From: Paraburkholderia ginsengiterrae
Lineage (GTDB): Bacteria; Pseudomonadota; Gammaproteobacteria; Burkholderiales; Burkholderiaceae
DNA: 64,000 bases
Direction of reading: 5' to 3'
NCBI RefSeq assembly: GCF_001645125.1
Contig: NZ_LXKA01000382.1
Location: 164,266-228,265, forward strand
The notes below the pieces were generated by a model that saw nothing but the letters and a program-made list of their open reading frames with translations, searched no databases and was not told the DNA's origin. Below are positions 25,282-32,225 of this stretch, piece by piece. The position numbers and the translations under genes were made by a program. Within the stretch, counting starts at the first letter, position 1. Every line of letters starts with the position of its first letter.

Positions 25282-26061
25282 TCAGGGCGCCGGATTCAGC
25301 AGGGTTTTGTCTGACGCATACGGATCCTCCGCACGCACCACGACTGCGGTGATGTTGTCGCGGCCGCCGTGCGTGAGCGCCAACTCGACCAGTTCTTCAG
25401 ATGCGTTCTCGCGAGCCGCCTGGGTCAGCACCGTCAGCATTTCCGCTTCGCTGACTTCGTTGCTCAGGCCGTCGCTGCACAGCAGGAAGATGTCGCCGTC
25501 CGCGACTTCGATGGCGTCGTCGTCGAGTTCGAGCACGTCGGTTGCGCCCACGGCGCGCGTGATCATGTGTTGCGCGGGGTGATGCCGCGCCTCTTCCTCT
25601 GTAAGGACGCCGAGCGACTTGAGTGCTTCCACCTGACTGTGATCGCGCGTGAGTTGCCGCAGGCGTCCTTCGCGCAGCAGGTACAGGCGGCTGTCGCCCG
25701 CCCATACATAGCCGCAGAAGCGGTCGCAGGCGAGCAGCACGACGACCGTGCTGCCGATCCGCTGCACCTGGCGGCGTGCCGCCTCGTTCCTGAGCTGACG
25801 GTTGGCGGACTGCAAGCGGGCGTGCGCGTCGGCGATAAAGGCTTTCATGCTGGCCGGCGGCGCGAGACGGCCGAGTTCTTCGATCACCAGACGGCTCGCC
25901 AGATCGCCGACCGCATGCCCGCCCATGCCATCGGCGACGGCCCAGCGTCCGAGTCCGGACTGGTCGAGGCAGGCATCTTCGTTGATTTCGCGGACGCTTC
26001 CGGCGTCGGTGCGCGCGGACGACGTCCAGCGAAATTGGCTCGCACAGTTCACGACATTCAC
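25282..26061 (-). CDS. PP2C-family Ser/Thr protein phosphatase
   Basis: Soluble metal-dependent phosphatase of 259 residues that removes phosphate from Ser/Thr, the natural counter to the kinase at 7816-10056. The PP2C landmarks are in order: VREINEDACLD (metal Asp), VADGMGGHAVGD (metal Asp/Gly), YVWAGDSRLYLLR, LTRDHS, LLCSDGLSNEV and GGRDNITAVVVR. There is no membrane helix. The GTG start at 26061 overlaps the stop of peptide gene E, so the phosphatase is translationally coupled to a secreted-peptide precursor and should share its sigma-54 promoter. It converges with the sigma-54 activator gene, leaving 28 bases between the stops. Coupling the off-switch to the product suggests feedback, which is inference. 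Confidence 0.93.
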   Translation of the reverse strand: MNVVNCASQFRWTSSARTDAGSVREINEDACLDQSGLGRWAVADGMGGHAVGDLASRLVIEELGRLAPPASMKAFIADAHARLQSANRQLRNEAARRQVQRIGSTVVVLLACDRFCGYVWAGDSRLYLLREGRLRQLTRDHSQVEALKSLGVLTEEEARHHPAQHMITRAVGATDVLELDDDAIEVADGDIFLLCSDGLSNEVSEAEMLTVLTQAARENASEELVELALTHGGRDNITAVVVRAEDPYASDKTLLNPAP

Positions 26062-26345
26062 ACCATATCGTTTCGGCTGCGTGCGTCGGGAGAAACGTTG
26101 ATGTTCGAGTTCGAGCCGGTGTTGCGGACATCAACCGACTGGAACGTGTTGATCATCTGGTTAGCATAGAAGTTGTTGGTGACATCGTACAGGTTGACGA
26201 CGGGTCCAATGCTCGGCGTTTGTGGCACGTAGGGCTGAATCCACCCATACACCCACGGGGCGCCGCCGCCGCCGCGGATTGCCGTCATCGCCTTACGGTC
26301 GAGCGCGAGGTTCAGCGAGAGATCGTTCACTGTGATGGATGCCAT
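26058..26345 (-). CDS. double-glycine leader peptide E (95 aa)
   Basis: Most divergent member of the peptide family. The leader MASITVNDLSLNLALDRKAM, then TAIRGG, keeps the hydrophobic positions, L-D-x-x-A-M and Gly-Gly. The mature part, about 69 residues, starts with a Trp/Tyr/Pro-rich stretch (APWVYGWIQPYVPQ) and ends Asn/Ser-rich (NNFYANQMINTFQSV, NTGSNSNINVS) with a charged tail. It has no cysteine. The ATG at 26345 has GGAG six bases upstream and a sigma-54 type site 72-87 bases upstream. Its stop overlaps the start codon of the PP2C phosphatase. Readings from further upstream (26582) lack any support. Confidence 0.8.
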   Translation of the reverse strand: MASITVNDLSLNLALDRKAMTAIRGGGGAPWVYGWIQPYVPQTPSIGPVVNLYDVTNNFYANQMINTFQSVDVRNTGSNSNINVSPDARSRNDMV

Positions 26346-26416
26346 GTCGTTCTCCGGTTGGCCGCGTGTATCACGCACGCGCTGACGCGTGGTGAAAAAG
26401 GATTTGAACGAGATGG

Positions 26417-26432
26417 TGCAAGTGCTATGCCA
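26417..26432 (-). promoter_or_regulatory. sigma-54 type promoter of peptide E and PP2C
   Basis: Minus-strand TGGCATAGCACTTGCA has GG and GC at the required ten-base spacing and a full TTGCA -12 element. It lies 71 bases before the start codon of peptide E. Of the 469-base stretch between peptide E and the LRAT-like gene, the other recognisable sites are the palindrome at 26726 and promoter at 26757. Confidence 0.75.
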
Positions 26433-26725
26433 ATCGGCGGCCTGCTCACGCGTTTTGTCGTAGCCGGTTGATGGCTGGGCGATTGCGGGTGCTTGCGCAT
26501 TCCACGTATTAGTAAACGCGCCTGCATGGGTCGGTTTGCAGCCAACAAGCACGAACCTGAACCGGTGCGCGACCCAACACATTCAAGCAACTCCCTGCCG
26601 TCCTTCTAGTGACCCGCGCGCCTCGCCGGGCGGTCGAAAATGAGCGCCGCACGCCAACACTTCGGCGCGATTTCTGTCGGCTGGCGTCGCACACTTACGC
26701 GATCGAAAATCCCCTGTTTTACCGC

Positions 26726-26748
26726 AAAGCCTTGTAGGTAAAGGCTTT
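26726..26748 (+). promoter_or_regulatory. palindrome upstream of a sigma-54 type promoter
   Basis: AAAGCCTT (26726-26733) and AAGGCTTT (26741-26748) form a perfect inverted repeat with a seven-base spacer, nearly extended on both sides. It ends nine bases before the -24 element at 26757. It could be an activator site or a hairpin; its closeness to the promoter is unusual for an enhancer. Confidence 0.4.
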
Positions 26749-26756
26749 TGCGCGCA

Positions 26757-26771
26757 TGGCCCGGATGATGC
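26757..26771 (+). promoter_or_regulatory. sigma-54 type promoter of the LRAT-like gene
   Basis: TGGCCCGGATGATGC carries GG and GC ten bases apart, 44 bases before the ATG at 26815. It would place the transcript start near 26783, consistent with 26815 rather than 26788 as the start codon. The match is weaker at the A of TGGCAC. Confidence 0.6.
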
Positions 26772-26814
26772 GAAAGACCTCGCAACAGTGTTGGAAATCG
26801 AAACGAGGCCAGCC

Positions 26815-27324
26815 ATGAACACCCACCCACTTCTGACGAGCAGCGAAAGCCGCGAAGACCGCAGCGACGCAGCGTCCACCATCGACCTGCCGATTGGCGC
26901 GCATCTCGTCACGCAACGGCGCGGTTACGAACATCACGGCATTTACGTCGGCAACGGTCGCGTGGTTCATTACGCGGGTTTTGCGAGTTCGGCTCATCGT
27001 GGCCCGGTCGAAGAAGTGGAACTGGAACGTTTTGCCGCCGGCCATCCACTGTCGATTCGCGTGGAACCGTCCGCCCGCTACGTCGGCGAAGAAGCCGTGC
27101 GCCGCGCGCGCTCACGTCTTGGCGAAAACCACTATCGCCTGCTGACGAATAACTGCGAGCACTTCTGCGCATGGTGCCTGCTCGGCAAGAGCCGCAGCGA
27201 ACAGGTGCACTGCTGCCTGCGTCATCCGCGTACCGGCGTGCATGCGCTGGTGTGCCTCGTGAAGGCTTTTGTCGAGAGTAACGCTAAGGGTGCTCACGCA
27301 CACGCTTTCGCGCAGTTGGCGTGA
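26815..27324 (+). CDS. LRAT/NC-domain-like protein
   Basis: Soluble protein of 169 residues resembling the lecithin-retinol-acyltransferase (H-rev107/NC) fold, a permuted NlpC/P60 thiol-acyltransferase or hydrolase. Visible features are GAHLVTQRRGYEHHGIYVGN with the candidate catalytic His, GRVVHYAGF, and NCEHFCAWCLLG with the catalytic-type Cys in the NCEHF box. The C-terminus is Cys/His-rich (VHCCLRHP). The start at 26815 has GAGG upstream and fits the sigma-54 site. It is followed 54 bases later by a small gene of unknown function. In this island it might acylate or hydrolyse an envelope lipid or the peptides; that is inference from position only. Confidence 0.8.
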   Translation: MNTHPLLTSSESREDRSDAASTIDLPIGAHLVTQRRGYEHHGIYVGNGRVVHYAGFASSAHRGPVEEVELERFAAGHPLSIRVEPSARYVGEEAVRRARSRLGENHYRLLTNNCEHFCAWCLLGKSRSEQVHCCLRHPRTGVHALVCLVKAFVESNAKGAHAHAFAQLA

Positions 27325-27378
27325 GCGAACGAGACCGAATTCAATGATTCACAAGCTCGCGGATTCCAGGAGACCATC

Positions 27379-27630
27379 ATGATTGCCGCAGAAAAGACCT
27401 TGCACTGGGCCGTCGACAAGTGGCTCGCCCCGACCCCGTCGATGCCCGCACGCGTCGTGCGGTTTTGCCACCGCGCTTCGCAGCAACGCTATGTCTGCGT
27501 GGAAGCGTTGCGGCCGGGCGGACTGCTGTCGATTTTCTTCTTCCGCCATGACGACGGCTCGTGGAATGTGTTTCCGCAGCAGGCGGAGCGTCCGGCGATG
27601 AATGGACACCGCCGCGCGGCACTCGGTTAG
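27379..27630 (+). CDS. small basic protein of unknown function (83 aa)
   Basis: Short protein starting MIAAEKTLHWAVDKW, with two cysteines and a hydrophobic beta-like stretch (GGLLSIFFFRHDDGSWNVF). There is no signal peptide. GGAG seven bases before the ATG supports translation, and the 54-base gap suggests co-transcription with the LRAT-like gene. Its end overlaps the stop of the minus-strand LysR gene by four bases. Not recognised; it may mark the right border of the secretion island. Confidence 0.6.
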   Translation: MIAAEKTLHWAVDKWLAPTPSMPARVVRFCHRASQQRYVCVEALRPGGLLSIFFFRHDDGSWNVFPQQAERPAMNGHRRAALG

Positions 27631-28499
27631 CCTGGCGCGTTCGCTTCCCTAACGATCCACTGGTTGAACAGCACCATTGCCGGCGTCATCGGCTTGCCCT
27701 TCAACCATGTCAGCCAGTAACTGCCGGCGTGAACCTCCACCTCGAACGGGCGCACCAGCCGGCCTGTGTTGATCTCGTGATCGAACATCAGCGCGGGCGC
27801 GAGCGCGATGCCCGCACCTTGCATCGCCGCTTCGACCATCAGCCGCGACGAATCGAACACCGGTCCGCGAATCGGCCGGGGCGGGATGCCCGCGGCGCTA
27901 AACCAGCTCATCCAGTCGTCGGCGCGATAGGAGCGCAGCAGGGTCTCATTGGCGAGATCTTCCGGCTTCGACAGACGCGCGGCGATCTCCGGCGTACACA
28001 GCAGCGCGAGCGGCGCATCGAGCAGCCGCGCCGCGAGCGATCCCGGCCATGTGCCGTCGCCGAAGCGGATCGCGAAGTCGAGCCCCTCGGTGGCGAGGTC
28101 CACCAGATTGTTGTTCGTCAGCAGCCGCAGTTCGACAAACGGATGCGCTTCGCGAAACGATTTGAGCCGCGGCATCAGCCAGCCCACCGCGAACGTTCCC
28201 ACTACGCCAACCGTCAGCACTTCGTGAAAGTGGCCGCCTTCGAATTGCTTGAGCACGGCTTCAATGCGATCGAACGCATCGGTTAGCACCGGGCGCAGCG
28301 CGAGACCCTCTTCGGTCATGGCGAGGCCGCGCGGCAGTCGCTTGAAGAGCGCTGTGCCCAACCGCTCCTCAAGCGTTCTCACCTGCTGACTGACGGCGGC
28401 CTGGGTGACGTTCAGCTCGAGTGCCGCGCGCGTGAAGCTCAAATGCCGGGCAGACGATTCGAAGGCACGCAGCGCGTTCAGCGGAAGATACGGTCGCAT
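27627..28499 (-). CDS. LysR family regulator, AmpR/PenR-like
   Basis: LysR-type regulator of 290 residues. The N-terminal helix-turn-helix (LNALRAFESSARHLSFTRAA; VTQAAVSQQVRTLEERLG) is followed by an effector domain. Phrases such as TVGVVGTFAVGWLMPRL, LLTNNNLVDLATEGLDFAIR and GSYWLTWLKGKPMTPAM closely resemble the beta-lactamase regulator AmpR/PenR as I remember it; GcvA-like regulators are the next possibility. AmpR genes normally stand divergent to a beta-lactamase, but here the divergent gene encodes a DUF4126 membrane protein, so its target may lie elsewhere. The start at 28499 gives the normal LysR N-terminus; no clear ribosome binding site is seen. Confidence 0.9.
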   Translation of the reverse strand: MRPYLPLNALRAFESSARHLSFTRAALELNVTQAAVSQQVRTLEERLGTALFKRLPRGLAMTEEGLALRPVLTDAFDRIEAVLKQFEGGHFHEVLTVGVVGTFAVGWLMPRLKSFREAHPFVELRLLTNNNLVDLATEGLDFAIRFGDGTWPGSLAARLLDAPLALLCTPEIAARLSKPEDLANETLLRSYRADDWMSWFSAAGIPPRPIRGPVFDSSRLMVEAAMQGAGIALAPALMFDHEINTGRLVRPFEVEVHAGSYWLTWLKGKPMTPAMVLFNQWIVREANAPG

Positions 28500-28752
28500 G
28501 GCGTAGGCATAAGATTTTCTTGTGAGTAGGCTAACTTATCACCGTTTGCGCCGCGTGACATCCAGCGAAGTATGCGACACTAGGGCCACACCGAAAAAAG
28601 GGCCACTGCGCGGGTACAGACCGACCGGCCTCGATTGATGCGGTGAGAAGTTGACTCTCCATGGAAATGCTCGACACCTTCTGCCGACGTTTGTCCAGGT
28701 AAGCCGTCGGCTTGTTCAACTGCGCATCATCTGCCGTGATTCGGAGTCCGCT

Positions 28753-29217
28753 ATGTCCTTCTACGTTCTGGCGTTGCTGATTGGCGTCGTGGCCGGCCTT
28801 CGCGCGTTGACCGCGCCCGCCGCCGTCAGTTGGGCGGCGCACCTGGGGTGGCTGCCGTTGCAAGACACCCCGCTGGCATTTCTGGGCTTCACCGCCACGC
28901 CGTACATCTTCACGGTGCTCGCCATTGCCGAGCTCATTACCGACCAGCTGCCGAAAACCCCCAGCCGTACTGTGCCGATGCAATTCGGCGCGCGCCTCGT
29001 GCTCGGCGGGCTGAGTGGCGCGGCGATCGGCGCGGCGCATGGCAGCTTGCCGGGTGGTCTGATCGCGGGGTTGATCGGCGCCGTGATCGGCACGCTGGGC
29101 GGCGCGAGAGCGCGGGGCGCATTGGCGCGTGCGTTCGGGCGTGATCTGCCGGCAGCGTTGATCGAAGATGTGATCGCGATCGCCGGAGCGGCGTGGATCG
29201 TGACGGCGTTGCATTGA
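28753..29217 (+). CDS. DUF4126 family membrane protein
   Basis: Inner-membrane protein of 154 residues with about four hydrophobic segments, Gly/Ala-rich helices (LVLGGLSGAAIGAAHGSL; GLIGAVIGTLGG) and the DUF4126 opening LLIGVVAGLRALTAPAAVSW. GGAG seven bases before the ATG at 28753 sets the start; a reading from 28651 is unsupported. It is divergent from the AmpR-like LysR gene across about 250 bases, which could hold LysR operators (a T-N11-A pattern is visible around 28515-28545). Function unknown; possibly a small-molecule channel or exporter. Confidence 0.8.
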   Translation: MSFYVLALLIGVVAGLRALTAPAAVSWAAHLGWLPLQDTPLAFLGFTATPYIFTVLAIAELITDQLPKTPSRTVPMQFGARLVLGGLSGAAIGAAHGSLPGGLIAGLIGAVIGTLGGARARGALARAFGRDLPAALIEDVIAIAGAAWIVTALH

Positions 29218-29320
29218 GGGGATTCAGCGATTGAATCGGCGAAACGCGGCGCACCTCGCTGATTCGATTCGACGGTCTATCGGGCCCGCGCTATGAGCTA
29301 AGCGCGGGTCGGCTCGGCGC

Positions 29321-30322
29321 TTACGTTGCCGCCCGGGCAGCGGTCGCAGGGGCCGCAGCGTTAGCCGTGGTGGCGGCGGGAATCAGCTTGCCGCGCAGCG
29401 CCAGGCCCAGCGTCTTCACTACCAGAATCGCGATGATCACGTTCGACGCGATGAACAGAGCCGGTGCGGCCCATTCAACCGGCCCCGTCGCGCCGCGTTT
29501 GACCATGCGCAGCACCATTGTCGGCAAAGCGGCCACGCCGAAGCTGAACGCCCAGTAGCCCGGCACGAACGTCTGCTTGCGGATCCACGGCAGCAAACGC
29601 AGCATCAGCAATGCCTGGTACAACCCGTAGCCGAGCAGGATCAGAGCGAACATGTCCGGTGTGCCGCTGCTCAGGCCCATGTAGGTCACACCACCCACCA
29701 CCGGCGGCGCGAGCTGCACGCCAAGCGTCGGGCGCAACGCTTCGGGCAGCGCTTCATGCACGGCGGCGCGATGCAGGATCACCGATTCGATCGATAGCCA
29801 CAACAGCAGGCCCGCGCCGAAGAACAGCTCGCCCAGTTGATGAAAACCGAAGGCGGCGGCAGCCGTGCCGGCGACAAAGCTCGGCGCGACCGTCGGCAGA
29901 TAGATGGCCGGCGTGATGAGTTCAGGTGGGCGGCCGCCTTGCCAGAATCGTCCCTGTAGATACACGCCGAGCGCCAATTGTGTCACCACGGCCACGCCGA
30001 ACAGGGCGAGCGCGAGGTGATATGCATACGGCTGCAGGAGTTGCGCCGCCAGCAGGCTGGACACAGGCCCGAGCGCCACAAACGACGATTGCACCGGATG
30101 CTGCAGTTCCGCGCGGGCGTCGGCGGCGCGCGCCAGCCACTTTTGCCCATATGCCGCCAGAATCACGAACCACACGGCCAGCGCCGCGACCGTCATGACC
30201 GTCCCCACGACGGCCGGCAGGTGCCAGACCCTGATCGCCAGGCGCCACAAATTGGCGAACGCCAGGGCGCCCACCGCGATTCCGAAGAAGCCTGCTGGAA
30301 TCGTGCCACGAATATTGTTCAT
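29321..30322 (-). CDS. tehA: TehA-like tellurite-resistance/dicarboxylate transporter
   Basis: Inner-membrane carrier of 333 residues with ten hydrophobic segments, the length and pattern of the TDT/SLAC1-TehA channel family that conducts anions or C4-dicarboxylates. It opens RGTIPAGFFGIAVGALAFAN and has the pore-lining stretches ILAAYGQKWL, TPAIYLPTVAPSFVAG and GVTYMGLSSGTP. The start at 30322 has GGAG at eight bases and gives a TehA-like length; 30403 is less likely. No tehB methyltransferase is adjacent, so a general anion channel role is as likely as tellurite resistance. It is divergent from the IclR regulator. Confidence 0.82.
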   Translation of the reverse strand: MNNIRGTIPAGFFGIAVGALAFANLWRLAIRVWHLPAVVGTVMTVAALAVWFVILAAYGQKWLARAADARAELQHPVQSSFVALGPVSSLLAAQLLQPYAYHLALALFGVAVVTQLALGVYLQGRFWQGGRPPELITPAIYLPTVAPSFVAGTAAAAFGFHQLGELFFGAGLLLWLSIESVILHRAAVHEALPEALRPTLGVQLAPPVVGGVTYMGLSSGTPDMFALILLGYGLYQALLMLRLLPWIRKQTFVPGYWAFSFGVAALPTMVLRMVKRGATGPVEWAAPALFIASNVIIAILVVKTLGLALRGKLIPAATTANAAAPATAARAAT

Positions 30323-30595
30323 CACCGATTCTCCGAGAGTTGCGCCGCGCGCCGAGGTTCCGGGTCCGCGCGATCGATGACGTACTGTAAAAAGCCGCGG
30401 CAAAACGTTGAACGTGGCGGGCGCTCAACAAATTGCGCGATCGTCTCAACGTGCATCGGGCAGAGACTAGTCGTGTTGCATGGCGGTTATCGGTTTAGCC
30501 CCGGTTTTGAAGGGGGGCGGCGGCGCGTACGCGGCGGGTATGACAGCCCGGCGTCATGGCGTAAAATTTCTGCTTACCTTTAAGTGACGCAATCC

Positions 30596-31360
30596 ATGCC
30601 AACGTCCGCGGAAAAATCCAACTCGAAGGAAGGCGAAGGCGTTGCCGTTATCGATCGTGCTTGCGCGATCCTGTTCGCCTTCGGGCCGGACGATGCCGCG
30701 CTCACCCTCGCCGAACTCGCGGCGCGCACGGGGCTCTACAAGAGCACGTTGCTGCGCCTCGCGGGCTCGCTGATCCAGCACCGCCTGCTGCTGCGTCTGG
30801 ACGACGGCCGCTATCAACTCGGTCCCGCCACCTTCATGCTCGGGGCGCTGTATCAGCGCAGCCTGAACCTCGGCGATATTCTGGTGCCGCTCATGCGCGA
30901 ACTCGCGGAAACGAGCGGAGAAAGCGTGTCGTTCTATGTGCGCGACGAGGAGGTGCGCGTGTGCCTGCACCGGGTCGATTCGAAGCATGCGGTGCGTTTT
31001 CACGTGCGCGAAGGCGATGTGCTGCCGCTGGAAAGCGGTTCGGGCGGCCAGGCGCTGCTGGCGTTCGGCGGCACGCTGGGTGGGCCGTTCGAGAAGATTC
31101 GCGAGGATTTCTACTGCGTGTCGATCGGCGAGCGCGACCGGGAGACGGCCGGCATCTCCATGCCGGTGTTCGGCGTGCGGCAGACCCTGCGCGGCGTGCT
31201 CACGCTGGCGGGGCCGAGTTCGCGGATCGACCATGCGTTCGTCGAACGCAATCTGGGTGCGCTGTTCAATTGCGCGGCGCGCGCCACCGACGCTTTAGGC
31301 GGCGATTCACGCGCCATGCGCCATGCGCAGCGGCGCGCGGTCGAAGTTCAAGGCAATTGA
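30596..31360 (+). CDS. IclR family transcriptional regulator
   Basis: Regulator of 254 residues with a winged helix-turn-helix (LTLAELAARTGLYKSTLLRLAGSL) and an IclR effector domain (SGESVSFYVRDEEVRVCLHRVDS; HVREGDVLPLESGSGGQALLAF; GISMPVFG). It converges with the lyase/CoA-transferase/MFS operon on the minus strand and probably controls it: an IclR-like palindrome lies before that operon at 34941-34957. A GTG at 30584 in the same frame is an alternative start; neither has a clear ribosome binding site. Confidence 0.9.
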   Translation: MPTSAEKSNSKEGEGVAVIDRACAILFAFGPDDAALTLAELAARTGLYKSTLLRLAGSLIQHRLLLRLDDGRYQLGPATFMLGALYQRSLNLGDILVPLMRELAETSGESVSFYVRDEEVRVCLHRVDSKHAVRFHVREGDVLPLESGSGGQALLAFGGTLGGPFEKIREDFYCVSIGERDRETAGISMPVFGVRQTLRGVLTLAGPSSRIDHAFVERNLGALFNCAARATDALGGDSRAMRHAQRRAVEVQGN

Positions 31361-31398
31361 TTAGCTCAGGACTGGCGGTTCAAGCCGGCGCAAGCGGC

Positions 31399-32223
31399 TC
31401 AAGGTAAATGACGATTGGGCTTGCCCGTGTACGTGTAAGCCATCTGACGCGGCATGGGTCCCTTGTTGCGCTCCTTGCGTCCGCGCTGCTCCCATGCGTG
31501 CGACAGAATGCCGACCGCACGCGACAGGCAAAACACGCCGCGCGCCAGTTCAGGTGCGAAGCCGAGTTCGGCGTAGATCACGGCGGTGGCGCCGTCGATA
31601 TTCATCGGCACGGGCTTGCTCTTGCGCTGCATGAGCAGCGCTTCAATGCCGCGCGCGATTGTGGCGTACTTTCCGTCGACGCACGACTGCGCCACGCCTT
31701 CGTCCACCATCGCGAGAAGCCGCGGAGCGCGCGGATCGACCGGATGAAAGCGGTGCCCGAAGCCGGGAAGATATTTGCCGTGTGCCTCGATAAAAGCATC
31801 GACGCCTTGTTCCACAGCGTCTTCCAACGTTGCGCCCGCCTGCATGCGCGCGTCGATCGAGTCGTACAGTTCGACCGCCTGCTGACCGGCGCCGCCATGC
31901 ACGTCGTCGAGCGCGTTGATCGCCGAGGCCATCGCGCCGTTCAGCGGCAGGCCGCAGCTGGTCGCCATCCGCGAAATCGCAATCGAAGGGGCATGCGGGC
32001 CGTGATCCACCGAGGCCACCAGCGCCGCTTCGAATAGACGCGCCTGCGCCGCATCCGGCAACTCGCCGCGCAACATCAGCCAGATCATCTGCGGAAAACT
32101 GATGTTGCCGATCAATTCCTGAATCGGAAACCCGCGCACGTTGATCGAGCCCGGGTGGATGTCGATGATCGAGGTGCTCCAGTAATCGGCGGCGAGCCTG
32201 GCGGCGTCGAATGCTTGCGTCAT
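31399..32223 (-). CDS. citryl-CoA lyase-like protein (citrate synthase fold)
   Basis: Enzyme of 274 residues of the citrate synthase superfamily, much shorter than citrate synthase (about 430) and like stand-alone citryl-CoA lyases that split an acyl-CoA into acetyl-CoA and an oxo-acid. Family residues are seen in HGGAGQQAVEL (His109), LPGFGHRFHPVDPRAPRLL (His160 region) and NIDGATAVIYAELGF (Asp210). The start at 32223 lies two bases after the stop of the CoA-transferase gene, so the two are one operon: the transferase would make the CoA thioester that the lyase cleaves. The substrate (citrate, citramalate or another hydroxy acid) is not fixed by the sequence. Confidence 0.85.
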   Translation of the reverse strand: MTQAFDAARLAADYWSTSIIDIHPGSINVRGFPIQELIGNISFPQMIWLMLRGELPDAAQARLFEAALVASVDHGPHAPSIAISRMATSCGLPLNGAMASAINALDDVHGGAGQQAVELYDSIDARMQAGATLEDAVEQGVDAFIEAHGKYLPGFGHRFHPVDPRAPRLLAMVDEGVAQSCVDGKYATIARGIEALLMQRKSKPVPMNIDGATAVIYAELGFAPELARGVFCLSRAVGILSHAWEQRGRKERNKGPMPRQMAYTYTGKPNRHLP

Positions 32224-32225
32224 GT

